In this document: positions 33,194 to 41,730 of the stretch, piece by piece | Layout of the letters: each line of letters opens with the position of its first letter | How positions within the stretch are numbered: the first letter of the stretch is position 1 | Assembly: GCF_002080045.1 (NCBI RefSeq) | Contig: NZ_MUIN01000002.1 | Coordinates: 400,091 to 464,090 of the forward strand | Length of the DNA: 64,000 bases | Direction: 5' to 3' | DNA from: Pseudomonas sp. Bc-h | Lineage (GTDB): Bacteria > Pseudomonadota > Gammaproteobacteria > Pseudomonadales > Pseudomonadaceae | Notes under the pieces: generated by a model | Told to the model about the DNA's origin: nothing | What the model saw: the letters and a program-made list of their open reading frames with translations, nothing else | The model's database searches: none | Position numbers and translations under genes: made by a program

Positions 33194-33490
33194 GCAGATC
33201 CTTGCCTAACCGATTGATAGAGCGACGATTCTGCCGATCAATAATGAGGATAGGGGCCAGCAAAATGCCTCTTTTGCGCCGCAGCCGACCAATGACATGT
33301 GCCAAGCATGAAAACGTGGCGGGCGAAGTGACAATTGAGTAACGAAAGGCCGCGCCGGCTGCTACCGTGTAGGAGTTGCTGGTGAACCTTATTGGCCGAT
33401 AACCGGTCGATAGTTGCACCTCTGCCCAGGTCTGTCGGTAACCGCTCCGATTCGCCGATCTGGTCAGCTTTATTTCCAGAAGGACCGTCC

Positions 33491-34210
33491 ATGATTCCAA
33501 TTCAACGTATCGCCTGGCTGAAAGCATGGGGCGCCCATGGCTTCACCGCCACCGGCGTCGTCCTCGCGTTCCTGGCGACCATCGCCCTGTTCGACAATCA
33601 ACCCAAGGCGTGTCTGTTGTGGTTGGGCATTGCCTTGATCGTGGATGGCGTGGACGGTTCGCTCGCGCGCAAGGTCAACGTGCAGTCGGTGCTGCCGCAT
33701 TTCGACGGCTCCGTGCTGGATCTGGTGATCGACTACCTGACGTACGTGTTTATCCCCGCACTGTTCATCTACCGCTACATCCCGTTGCCTGAATACACCC
33801 TGCTGCTGACCACCTCGATCATTCTGGTGTCGTCGCTGTTCTGCTTCTGCAACACCGAGATGAAGAGCAAGGACAACTATTTTCAGGGCTTCCCCGCCGC
33901 CTGGAACGTGGTGGCGTTGTGTGTTTACATTCTGTCTCCCGCGCCGTGGCTGACCTTCATCACCGTTATTTGCCTGGCGCTGCTGACCGTGACCCGGATG
34001 AAGTTCCTGCACCCGTTCCGCGTGCGCCGCTTCATGCCGATCAACATCGCTGTGACCAGCGTGTGGTTTCTATGCAGTTTCCTGCTGGTGATCAATCATC
34101 CTTACAACGGCTCGTGGGTGCTGAGCCTGTGGCTGGCGATGTCGGCCTACTTTTTGGGCATCTGTATCTGGCGCACGTCGCTTGAATGGATCGACAAGGC
34201 GCGGTTCTGA
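33491..34210 (+). CDS. pcsA: Phosphatidylcholine synthase
   Basis: 239 residues, polytopic. It joins CDP-diacylglycerol and choline to phosphatidylcholine at the inner membrane (EC 2.7.8.24). The CDP-alcohol phosphotransferase motif appears in its Pcs variant as DGVDGSLARKVNV followed by PHFDGSVLDLVIDYLTYV, with the catalytic aspartates intact. FCFCNTEMKSKDNYFQGFPA and WNVVAL are also typical. The ATG at 33491 has AAGGA upstream. The gene is monocistronic, ended by the hairpin at 34235-34267. It needs external choline; no choline uptake gene is nearby. Confidence 0.88.
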   Translation: MIPIQRIAWLKAWGAHGFTATGVVLAFLATIALFDNQPKACLLWLGIALIVDGVDGSLARKVNVQSVLPHFDGSVLDLVIDYLTYVFIPALFIYRYIPLPEYTLLLTTSIILVSSLFCFCNTEMKSKDNYFQGFPAAWNVVALCVYILSPAPWLTFITVICLALLTVTRMKFLHPFRVRRFMPINIAVTSVWFLCSFLLVINHPYNGSWVLSLWLAMSAYFLGICIWRTSLEWIDKARF

Positions 34211-34234
34211 TTCGCGCCTGATCTCCTTGAAAAC

Positions 34235-34267
34235 AAAAAAGCAGCCCATCGAACGGCTGCTTTTTTT
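34235..34267. terminator. Bidirectional intrinsic terminator
   Basis: AAAAAAGCAGCC (34235-34246), loop CATCGAAC, GGCTGCTTTTTTT (34255-34267). Runs of A and T on either side make it functional in both directions, serving pcsA (plus) and the eight-gene operon ending at 34309 (minus). Confidence 0.9.
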
Positions 34268-34308
34268 ATGCCTGATACCTTCTCGGCAGGATTCTCTGGA
34301 TCTCTGGA

Positions 34309-34653
34309 TCACGTGGATCGACTGTGGCAGCGAACCTGTCTCGGCGTATCTGGACTGTTGCCGGTCCGCTCTGCCCCAAGCTGCGTCAAATACGCCCACG
34401 GATAGATCCCTCGTTGATGCCCGTCGCTGAACACCAGCTGCAGCCCGTAACCCTGAGCGTGAACCTCCAGCAAGCGAATCGAGTCGGCGACCACGGGCTT
34501 CATGCCCCGCAGCCGAAACGCGCGGCACTGGGAGCACGGGCAAAGTTGCCTGAGCTGAACATGACCGATGTGCTGCTCACTGCCGTCCTGCCAGCTCAGG
34601 CGCAGCAATTGTCGGTCTCGGGAGTTTCCGATAGAACGCGGTGCCGCAATCAT
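34309..34653 (-). CDS. DUF971 domain protein (last gene of AprA-like/ABC operon)
   Basis: 114 residues. The DUF971 core is visible as LLRLSWQDGSEQ, LRQLCPCSQCRAFRLRG (a Cys-rich knuckle CPCSQC) and LQLVFSDGHQRGIYPWAYL. DUF971 is also the N-terminal part of gamma-butyrobetaine hydroxylase-like enzymes and occurs next to Fe-S proteins; as a stand-alone protein its role is unknown. It overlaps the HEAT-repeat gene by 4 bp (ATGA) and ends at the bidirectional terminator. The cysteine knuckle could bind metal or help deliver a cluster to the ferredoxin/flavoprotein encoded upstream in the operon; this is inference. Confidence 0.8.
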   Translation of the reverse strand: MIAAPRSIGNSRDRQLLRLSWQDGSEQHIGHVQLRQLCPCSQCRAFRLRGMKPVVADSIRLLEVHAQGYGLQLVFSDGHQRGIYPWAYLTQLGAERTGNSPDTPRQVRCHSRST

Positions 34654-35621
34654 GGCAGTTGCCCCAACGCGATGCGCACGGCCTTGCGCACTTCCGGATC
34701 ACCGTCGTGCTCCAGTTGCAGCAACGCAGGTCGGGCGCGGCCGTCGCCCAATTCACCCAGCGCCAAGGCTGCTTCCTTGCGCAGGTTGCTGATGCTGTGG
34801 GTCAAGGTTCCGACCAGCGACCCGAGCGCGGGCTGATGCCGCAGGCGACCGAGGCTGCGGGTGGCGCGCAAACGCACTTGCCAGTATTGGTCCTCCAGCG
34901 CCTCGATCAAGGCGGCACCTGCATCCTGATGCCCGACCTTGCCCAACGTCGTGGCCGCCTCTTCGCGCACTTGCCAGGCCTCATCCCGCAGTGCTGTGCG
35001 CAAGGCGGGCAAGACTTCAGCGCCGTTCCCCAGGCCAAGGGCGCCGGTCGCGGCGCGGCGCACGTCGGTGTCGGGGTCATGACTGGCCAGGGCCGCCAGG
35101 GTCTCCAGGGCCTGGGTTTGCTTCAACCAACCCAGTACGCCCACGGCTTCGCGCCGTACGCTGGCGTCTTCGTCGGTCAACGCCAACAGCGCGGCTGGCG
35201 CTGCCTCTTCCAGACGCAACTCACGCAAGGCCCGGAATGCGGCGATGCGTACGCTGGTCAGGGCATGAGCGGTCCACGGCAAAATCACCCTGCCCGCCTC
35301 ACTTGTCTTGAGCACACTCAGGCTTTGCGCCGCAGCGTCACGCACCGAGGCCTGAGGGTCGGTCAGCGCTTCGCACAACGCCTGCACCACTTCAGGCTCT
35401 TCCCAGGCCTCAAGCAAAACCGCAGCCTGGGCGCGCACGTCCTCTGCCGGGTCAGCGGCCAGACGATCGATCAACCAGTCCAGCCCCTCGGGCTCTTCAA
35501 GGTCGGCCAGTTCGATCAGGGCGATGCGACGCACCCCGGCGTCGTCATTTTGCAGTCGAGGCCCAAGCGCCCGGATGTCGGGATGGTCGATGGTTTCAAA
35601 GTAGCTATTGAGGTCGGTCAT
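34650..35621 (-). CDS. HEAT-repeat protein (PBS lyase HEAT-like)
   Basis: 323 residues made of about nine to ten HEAT/armadillo-like helical repeats with the pattern DPxxxVRxxAAxxLGxLG (for example DPDTDVRRAATGALGLG, DEAWQVREEAATTLGKVG, DQYWQVRLRATRSLGRL). There is no signal peptide, so it is cytosolic. HEAT-repeat proteins of this type act as scaffolds or cofactor-loading chaperones. It overlaps the ABC ATPase and DUF971 genes by 4 bp on each side, which implies tight co-translation with the transporter and the redox genes. Confidence 0.85.
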   Translation of the reverse strand: MTDLNSYFETIDHPDIRALGPRLQNDDAGVRRIALIELADLEEPEGLDWLIDRLAADPAEDVRAQAAVLLEAWEEPEVVQALCEALTDPQASVRDAAAQSLSVLKTSEAGRVILPWTAHALTSVRIAAFRALRELRLEEAAPAALLALTDEDASVRREAVGVLGWLKQTQALETLAALASHDPDTDVRRAATGALGLGNGAEVLPALRTALRDEAWQVREEAATTLGKVGHQDAGAALIEALEDQYWQVRLRATRSLGRLRHQPALGSLVGTLTHSISNLRKEAALALGELGDGRARPALLQLEHDGDPEVRKAVRIALGQLP

Positions 35622-36466
35622 AGGGCCAGTCGCAGTCTGTCGTGGTCGTTGGGAAGCCCGAGGGGATTGAGGCGCGGCAGCTGCCGGCCATCCTCGTGAT
35701 GCAGCAGTTCAAGGCAATGGCGTTTCAGGCGGGAGAACGCCGGGCTTGTCACCAGTTCGGTGCTTCGCGGGCGGGGGAAGTCCAGGCGCAGGTCTTCGAT
35801 GAAGCGACCCGGCCGCGAACTCATCACCAGAATCCGGTCGGCGAGAAACAGTGCTTCGTCGATGTCATGGGTGACGAACACCACGGTGGTGCGAATCCTG
35901 GTCCAGATGTCCAGCAACAGCGCCTGCATTTTCATGCGAGTCAGCGCATCCAGCGCGCCAAAGGGTTCGTCCATCAGCAACAAACGGGGACGATTTATCA
36001 GCACGCGGGCAATCTCCACCCGCTGCTGCATGCCGCCTGACAGCTGATTCGGCCAGTGACCGGCAAACGCCTCCAGCCCTACCAGCGCGAGCATGTCATC
36101 GGCGGCGGCCAGTCGTTCGGCCTTGCCGGTGCCGTTCATTTTCAAACCGAAGGCGACGTTCTCCCTAACCGTGCGCCAGGGGAACAACGTGTGTTGCTGA
36201 AACACCATGCCCCGTTGCGGCGACGGCCCATGAACCGGCACACCGTCGACATCAAGGCTGCCCTGCGCCGGTTGCAAGTGCCCGGCCAGTGCGCCGAGCA
36301 AGGTCGACTTGCCGCAGCCGGACGGGCCCAGGATGCAGACGAACTGGCCCGGTTCTATCTGGCAGTCGATCTTTTGTACGGCCTCGAACGCGGTGTGCTT
36401 CTCGCCGAGGATGATCGACAGGCCGCGTATGTCGACGCGGCCGGCCGGGTGGGTAGCGGCATTCAT
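35618..36466 (-). CDS. ABC transporter ATPase, nitrate/sulfonate/taurine (SsuB/TauB) type
   Basis: 282 residues from the ATG at 36466, which shares its A with the permease TGA (TGATG). Walker A LGPSGCGKSTLLGALAG, signature LSGGMQQRVEIARVL, Walker B LLLMDEPFGALDALTR and the H-loop FVTHDIDEALFLADR are intact. The C-terminal tail of about 30 residues beyond the usual fold overlaps the HEAT gene. The class imports sulfonates, taurine, nitrate, thiamin precursors or aromatic acids. Confidence 0.85.
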   Translation of the reverse strand: MNAATHPAGRVDIRGLSIILGEKHTAFEAVQKIDCQIEPGQFVCILGPSGCGKSTLLGALAGHLQPAQGSLDVDGVPVHGPSPQRGMVFQQHTLFPWRTVRENVAFGLKMNGTGKAERLAAADDMLALVGLEAFAGHWPNQLSGGMQQRVEIARVLINRPRLLLMDEPFGALDALTRMKMQALLLDIWTRIRTTVVFVTHDIDEALFLADRILVMSSRPGRFIEDLRLDFPRPRSTELVTSPAFSRLKRHCLELLHHEDGRQLPRLNPLGLPNDHDRLRLAL

Positions 36467-37248
36467 CAGGCTTTCCCTCGTGGTCGATGCCAAGGCGTGA
36501 ACAGGTGGCCCAGGCGCTTGATCAGCAGGCTGCTGCCCATGCCCAACAGGCCGATCAGCAGCATGCCGACGACGATATCGGCGTAGTTCTGGATGGTGTA
36601 CGACTCCCAGGTGTAATAACCGATGCCGAACTGCCCGGAGATCATTTCCGCGGTCACCAGACAAAACCACGAAGTGCCCATGCCGATCGCAAGGCCAGTG
36701 ATGATGCTCGGCGCCGCCCCCGGCAAAATCACCTCCAGCAGGATGGCGTGGCGCCCTGCTCCCAGGCTTTTAGCCGACGCGATCAGCCTTGGGTCGACGC
36801 CTTCCACGCCATGCACGGTGTTGAGCAGAATCGGAAACAACGCACCGGTGAAGGTGATGAACACCATGGACAGCTCCGACGACGGGAACATCAGGATCGC
36901 CAGTGGAATCCACGCCACTGCCGGTATCGGTCGCAATACTTCCAGCGGTGGCAACAGCAGGTCCTCGGCCCAGCGCGAACGACCGATGACCACGCCCAGC
37001 CCCACACCGACCAGCAACGCCGCCGCATAACCCGCAAACACGCGGCTCAGGCTGGCGCTCAAGTGCTGCATCAATCTTCCGGAGTCCACCAGCCCTACGG
37101 CGGCCTGTATCACCGCGTAGGGCGTCGGCACATTGCTGAATGTCACCAGCCAGAGATTCCAGTGATTGCTCGCCGCCAATTGCCAGAACAGCAAACACAA
37201 CAGCAAGGACGCCGCTCTTGGCAACCAGCGCAGTGCAGGATTGGGCAT
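36466..37248 (-). CDS. ABC transporter permease, SsuC/TauC type
   Basis: 260 residues with six to seven helices and the EAA loop IASAKSLGAGRHAILLEVILPGAAPSI beginning with the characteristic P-x-LI-x-SAK. RPIPAVAWIPLAILMF is the usual core helix of the nitrate/sulfonate permease group. The stop shares a base with the ATPase start, and the gene begins 22 bp after the binding-protein stop. Confidence 0.85.
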   Translation of the reverse strand: MPNPALRWLPRAASLLLCLLFWQLAASNHWNLWLVTFSNVPTPYAVIQAAVGLVDSGRLMQHLSASLSRVFAGYAAALLVGVGLGVVIGRSRWAEDLLLPPLEVLRPIPAVAWIPLAILMFPSSELSMVFITFTGALFPILLNTVHGVEGVDPRLIASAKSLGAGRHAILLEVILPGAAPSIITGLAIGMGTSWFCLVTAEMISGQFGIGYYTWESYTIQNYADIVVGMLLIGLLGMGSSLLIKRLGHLFTPWHRPRGKA

Positions 37249-37270
37249 TATCGTGCTCTCCGTCTTGGGT

Positions 37271-38680
37271 TTAGCGGCTGGCCACAGCGGCTTGAGCGCT
37301 GGCGTCGTTGAAGTCCAGCACCTTGCCGCCCTGAGTCTCGGCGAATTGCTGCGCCTGCCCCTTGAGCAGGAACGCGCTCAACCGTCCTTTGGCATCGCTG
37401 GCAAACCAGGCCTGATTCGCCAACAGCTTGATGCCGCTGTCCTCAGCCTGGGCGTAGACCGCGCGCACGGCCTTGCCTTCCTTGTTCAGCGCTTCCAGCG
37501 CCGTGAACGCTGACTCTGGTGAGGCGTAATGACGGACTTTCGGCTCACCCTTGACCCAGATTTCTGCCACACGGGCAAAGTCGGTGATGGGCTTGCCGGT
37601 CAGCGCGTCGTTGGCTTTGAGCGGTGTCTGGGCGTAATTCGCCAGTTGCGCGGAGTAGTCCAGGCCCGATGCCTTGTAAGCGGCGCGGATGTACTGATCG
37701 TCGATGAAGGTGTTCAGATCAAGGCCGCGATCGGCCTTTTTCAGCAGTTTGAGGGTGTCGATGGCGGTGCCCACGGCCTGGCGATATTCCGGCTTCCAGG
37801 TCTGATCACGGGTCTGCAGACCCAGCGGACCATGGAACAGGTAATTGACCTCGGCCTCGATACCGGTGACTTTTTCGATCAGCTCGCTGTATTTCTCGGG
37901 CTCTGCGGCCAGCAGTTGATTGGCTTCGATGCCTGCGCGCAAGTAGGCAACAACCACTTCCGGGTATTTCTTCGCGTAGCTTTCGTCGACCAGTGCGCCG
38001 TGGAACGTCGGGCTATTGGATTGCGAGCCATCGTAGATCTTGCGAGCGAACCCTCGGTTCGGAAACAGCTCGCCAAAGGGCACGAAGTCGGCATGGGCGT
38101 CGATCTTGTCGGCCTGCAAGGCAGAGCCTGCGACTTCCGGGGCCTGGGCGATGATGTTGACGTCTTTGAGCGGGTCCCAGCCCTGCGCCGCGACTGCACG
38201 CAACAACATCCCGTGTGCCGTAGAAGCGAACGGTACGGAAATGGTCTTGCCCTTGAGGTCGGCCAGCGATTGCGCGCTGGAGGCGGTCGGCACCACGATG
38301 CCATTGCCGCTGCCCTTGATATTGCCCGACAGCACGCTGATGAACAGACTGCGCTTGCCCGCAGTCTCGAAGGCTACGCCATTGAAGGCGCCGGGGAAGT
38401 CGGCCATGGCGCCGAAGTCGAGCTTGCCCGCAACCATTTCATTGGTCAGCGGCGCGCCACTGGTGAAGTTCTTCCACTCGATCCGGTATTGCGCATCCTT
38501 GTACTTGCCGTCGTGAGGCAGGTATTTGTCCAGCAAGCCCAGCTCACGAATGAGCAGGCCGCCAGCGGCGCAGTTAATGGTGGTGTCCTGGGTACCGATG
38601 GCGATGCGGATGGTTTGCGCCTGTACCGACAGGGTCAATGAAGCCAGCACGAAGCCGGCCAGAGTGGCACGCAATAACAT
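37271..38680 (-). CDS. ABC substrate-binding protein (NrtA/SsuA type) with C-terminal extension
   Basis: 469 residues, clearly longer than typical SsuA/TauA proteins (about 320 aa). The ATG at 38680 has GAGGGGA upstream and gives a Sec signal LLRATLAGFVLASLTLSVQA. The NrtA-like lobe contains RIAIGTQDTTINCAAGGLLI, and LADLKGKTISVPFASTAHGML. The extra C-terminal about 90 residues (from KVRHYASPESAFTALEA to the end) end in AFLLKGQAQQFAETQGG followed by KVLDFNDA, which reminds me of NosL-type domains. That comparison is from memory and weak. The gene lies between the ferredoxin and permease genes of the same operon. Confidence 0.78.
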   Translation of the reverse strand: MLLRATLAGFVLASLTLSVQAQTIRIAIGTQDTTINCAAGGLLIRELGLLDKYLPHDGKYKDAQYRIEWKNFTSGAPLTNEMVAGKLDFGAMADFPGAFNGVAFETAGKRSLFISVLSGNIKGSGNGIVVPTASSAQSLADLKGKTISVPFASTAHGMLLRAVAAQGWDPLKDVNIIAQAPEVAGSALQADKIDAHADFVPFGELFPNRGFARKIYDGSQSNSPTFHGALVDESYAKKYPEVVVAYLRAGIEANQLLAAEPEKYSELIEKVTGIEAEVNYLFHGPLGLQTRDQTWKPEYRQAVGTAIDTLKLLKKADRGLDLNTFIDDQYIRAAYKASGLDYSAQLANYAQTPLKANDALTGKPITDFARVAEIWVKGEPKVRHYASPESAFTALEALNKEGKAVRAVYAQAEDSGIKLLANQAWFASDAKGRLSAFLLKGQAQQFAETQGGKVLDFNDASAQAAVASR

Positions 38681-38822
38681 GGATGTATCCCCTCGAATCA
38701 TTTGCAGGAAGTCGTCTCCGCCACGATCTGGCGTGGTGGGAAACGAGGGGTTTCAGGCGAATCGGCGTCCGCTGTTCACGGATGGCTTTTGGGTGGTCAC
38801 AGATTGCGCAACGAATCGAGTT

Positions 38823-39068
38823 TCAGCGCAGCAGGTACGGAATCTCGACCTTGACCGCACCGGTCGGGCAGTCCTTTTCGCAGGGCATGCAATACCAGCA
38901 TTCGTCGAACGCCATATAGGCTTTCTGGGTCGCGGGATTGATCGCCAGCAGGTCCATGGGGCAGACGTCGACGCACACGGTGCAGCCTTTCTCGGCGATG
39001 CACTTGTCCTCGTCCACGGTGACCGGGGCGTTGGAGCGGAAGAAGATTTCCTGGGGCTGGTAAGCCAT
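38823..39068 (-). CDS. 2x[4Fe-4S] ferredoxin, AprB-like
   Basis: 81 residues from the ATG at 39068 (AAGGA upstream). Two cluster motifs are present: C-x5-C-x2-C-x3-CP in KCIAEKGCTVCVDVCP and C-x2-C-x2-C-x3-CP in CWYCMPCEKDCP, giving eight cysteines. The pairing with the adjacent AprA-like flavoprotein parallels adenylylsulfate reductase AprAB and related two-subunit flavoenzymes, with the ferredoxin passing electrons to FAD. It is followed after 142 bp by the substrate-binding protein gene. Confidence 0.85.
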   Translation of the reverse strand: MAYQPQEIFFRSNAPVTVDEDKCIAEKGCTVCVDVCPMDLLAINPATQKAYMAFDECWYCMPCEKDCPTGAVKVEIPYLLR

Positions 39069-39125
39069 TTCACGGTGTCCTTGGCGCGTGTCGCGCTCTC
39101 TGTCTGGGCAAGGTTTCAAGGGTTT

Positions 39126-40856
39126 TCAGGCGGCATCGGCCCCCACGCGCAGGCGGTCATAGGCGAGCATTTCCTCGGCGTCCAGCGCCACGATATAGGG
39201 CTCGACCGGTTTCTTGAGGCTCACCATGCTGCCGTCATCGCCCTTTTTCAGGTGGGTATGGCAGAACCAGTCGCGGTCGTTGCGCAGCGGATGATCGACG
39301 CGATGGTGATACAGGCCCCAGCGGCTTTCGGTGCGATAAAGCGAGGCGCGAGCGGCCATTTCCGCGCAGTCGCGAATCACGCTGACTTCCATGGCGCGCA
39401 TCAATTCATGGGCATTGCTGGCCTTGAGTTGATCGAGGTCGCGCTCGATGTCGCTGAAACGCTGCAGGCCGATCTGCATCTTTTTCGTCACTTTCGGCGG
39501 TTGCAGGTAATCGTTGACGAACCGCCGCAGCTTATATTCGACCTGCGCGGGCGGCAGGCCATGTTCGCGGTCCAGCGGTGCATAGACCCGCGCTTGCTCG
39601 CGTTCCAATTGGCCGGCATCGACCTCGGTAAACCCTCGTTCGGCGACATAGTCCGCCGCGTTATTGCCTGCGAACCAGCCATAGGTAAACGCGCCGAGCA
39701 TGTAGTTGTGCGGCACGGCCGCCATGTCGCCTGCCGAGTACAAGCCCTTGACCGACGTCTCGGCGCGCTCGTTGACCCACACCCCCGACGCCGAATGCCC
39801 GCTGCAGAAGCCGATTTCCGAGATGTGCATCTCCACCATCTGGCTGCGATAGTCGGTGCCGCGATTGGCGTGAAACTGGCCGCGACTGGGGCGCTCGTTA
39901 CTGTGCAGAATCTCCTCGATGTTCTGGATCGTCTCTTCGGCCAGGTGATCGAGCTTGAGGAACACCGGGCCGTTGCCGCTTTCCAGTTCCTGGTGGAACT
40001 CCCACATCATCTGCCCGCTCCAGTAGTCGCACTCGATGAAGCGTTCGCCCTTGTTGTTGGCCGTGTAGCCGCCCAGCGGTCCGGTCACATAGGCGCAGGC
40101 CGGGCCGTTGTAGTCCTTGATCAGCGGGTTGATCTGGAAGCACTCCAGATTCGCAAGCTCAGCCCCTGCGTGATACGCCATGGCGTAGCCGTCGCCAGCG
40201 TTGGTCGGGTTTTCGTAGGTGCCCATCAGGTAACCCGACGACGGCAAGCCCAGGCGTCCGGCAGCGCCGCAGCACAGAATCACCGCCTTGGCCTTGATCA
40301 CATGGAAGTCGGCGGTGCGGCAATCGAAGCCCATGACGCCATTCACCGCGCCCTCGGCGTCGGTCAGCAGCCGAGTGCAGACCACGCGGTTGGTGATGGT
40401 CACCCTCGCCCGCTTAAGCTGGCGGTACAGCACCTTCTTGATGTCGTGGCCTTCGGGCATCGGCAATACATAGGCGCCCATGTGGTGGACTTTCTTCACC
40501 GCGTAATCGCCGGTTTCATCCTTCTCGAACTTCACGCCCCAGCGGTCCAGTTGCTCGATGGTTTCGAAACTGTGGGTGGCGTAGGCATACACCGCGGCCT
40601 GATTGACGATGCCGTCGTTGGCGATGGTGATTTCCTTGGTGTACTGCTCCGGCGTGGCATGCCCGGGAATGACCGCATTATTGAGGCCGTCCATGCCCAT
40701 GCTGATCGCGCCGCTGCGTTTGACGTTGGCCTTGTCGATCAACAGCACGCGCAGATCGCGGTTGCGTTCCTTGGCTTTGATCGCTGCCATCGGGCCGGCC
40801 GTGCCGCCGCCGATCACCACGATGTCATATTCCTGTTCAAGCACTTGGCGCGTCAT
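39126..40856 (-). CDS. AprA/fumarate-reductase-like FAD flavoprotein of unknown substrate
   Basis: 576 residues. The FAD-binding Rossmann motif YDIVVIGGGTAGPMAAIKAK opens the protein; other family marks are AVILCCGAAGRLG, SGHSASGVWVNERAETS and GLYSAGDMAAVPHN. The C-terminal helical region (SNAHELMRAMEVSVIRDCAE, ASLYRTESRWGLYHHRVDHP) matches the AprA/succinate dehydrogenase flavoprotein pattern, including the conserved TESRWG block. No signal peptide is present, so it is cytosolic. It overlaps gntR by 4 bp and is followed by its probable ferredoxin partner. Pseudomonas assimilates sulfate through CysH, so a dissimilatory APS-reductase role is improbable; a reductive or oxidative step on the imported compound is inferred. 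Confidence 0.8.
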   Translation of the reverse strand: MTRQVLEQEYDIVVIGGGTAGPMAAIKAKERNRDLRVLLIDKANVKRSGAISMGMDGLNNAVIPGHATPEQYTKEITIANDGIVNQAAVYAYATHSFETIEQLDRWGVKFEKDETGDYAVKKVHHMGAYVLPMPEGHDIKKVLYRQLKRARVTITNRVVCTRLLTDAEGAVNGVMGFDCRTADFHVIKAKAVILCCGAAGRLGLPSSGYLMGTYENPTNAGDGYAMAYHAGAELANLECFQINPLIKDYNGPACAYVTGPLGGYTANNKGERFIECDYWSGQMMWEFHQELESGNGPVFLKLDHLAEETIQNIEEILHSNERPSRGQFHANRGTDYRSQMVEMHISEIGFCSGHSASGVWVNERAETSVKGLYSAGDMAAVPHNYMLGAFTYGWFAGNNAADYVAERGFTEVDAGQLEREQARVYAPLDREHGLPPAQVEYKLRRFVNDYLQPPKVTKKMQIGLQRFSDIERDLDQLKASNAHELMRAMEVSVIRDCAEMAARASLYRTESRWGLYHHRVDHPLRNDRDWFCHTHLKKGDDGSMVSLKKPVEPYIVALDAEEMLAYDRLRVGADAA

Positions 40857-41620
40857 GACTGAGCCTCTCGGTGACGGTCGATTCGCAGGCGGTACTGGAA
40901 TGCATCGCCTCGGTAATAAAGATGTTCAAAGTCCACCGGCTGGCCGTCGGCGGTGTGGGTAAGGCGCTCGATGCGCATGATCGGCGAGCCGGTTTCGACC
41001 TCCAGCGCCTGGGTCAGGTCGCTGTCCGCCAGCACCGCGTCGATGGCAAGGTCAGCGTGGCCCAATGTCAGGCCGCAGTCGTTTTCCAGAATCAGAAAGA
41101 TGTCGCGGGTGACTAGGTCGGCGTTTTCCAGTCGCTCGCCCAGATGCTTCGGCAGCCAGGTAATTTCAAGGGACACCGGTTCACGATTGATCAGCCGTAC
41201 CCGCCTGATCTGGGTGACGGTCTCGCCTTCGGCGACGTTCAAGCGCTCGGCCACCAGTTTGTCGGCGGGGACGAAGCGAAAGCTGCGCAGACGGTTGATC
41301 ACCTCGTAGCCGCGACCGGTCATGGATTCGGCCAGGCCTTGCAGGGTGCTGACGTTCTGGAACGCCTTGGGCTTGGAGACGAAGGTGCCTTTGCCGTGGA
41401 TCTTGAAGATCAGCCCTTCCTTCTGCAGATCGCCCAGTGCCTGGCGCACCGTGATCCGACTGACCTTGAACATCGCGCCCAGCTCGCTTTCCGAAGGCAT
41501 CTGGCTGTCCGGCGCATATTCGCCGTCGAGAATTCGCCCGCGCAGCAGATCACGCAGCTGACTGTGCAGTGGCACGCTGGAAACAGGGGATAAAGTCGTG
41601 GTTGAATCCGTCATTGGCAT
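40853..41620 (-). CDS. GntR/HutC-family transcriptional regulator
   Basis: 255 residues if the ATG at 41620 is used; a GTG at 41623 and an ATG at 41614 are in-frame alternatives and no strong Shine-Dalgarno decides. The N-terminal winged helix has LHSQLRDLLRGRILDGEY, MPSESELGAMFKVSRITVRQ and ALGDLQKEGLIFKIHGKGTF. The C-terminal UTRA effector domain contains EITWLPKHLGERLENAD and PIMRIERLTHTADGQPVDFE. It is the first gene of the flavoprotein/ABC operon and probably represses it until the substrate appears, through the palindrome at 41626-41643. Confidence 0.88.
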   Translation of the reverse strand: MPMTDSTTTLSPVSSVPLHSQLRDLLRGRILDGEYAPDSQMPSESELGAMFKVSRITVRQALGDLQKEGLIFKIHGKGTFVSKPKAFQNVSTLQGLAESMTGRGYEVINRLRSFRFVPADKLVAERLNVAEGETVTQIRRVRLINREPVSLEITWLPKHLGERLENADLVTRDIFLILENDCGLTLGHADLAIDAVLADSDLTQALEVETGSPIMRIERLTHTADGQPVDFEHLYYRGDAFQYRLRIDRHREAQS

Positions 41621-41625
41621 CACTT

Positions 41626-41643
41626 GTCATAACGAGTTATGAC
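41626..41643 (-). promoter_or_regulatory. Perfect palindrome, probable GntR operator
   Basis: GTCATAAC-GA-GTTATGAC: two perfect 8-nt arms around a 2-nt centre, immediately upstream of the gntR start codon. HutC-type regulators bind AT-rich inverted repeats of this size, so autoregulation of the eight-gene operon is the natural reading. Confidence 0.7.
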
Positions 41644-41730
41644 GTGATCTTAAACAGCTTAAGCAGGCCTCTGGAAATACCGTTTGGATATATGGTTAGT
41701 GCGCAATGGCAGGCGCCTCAACCTGCATCA

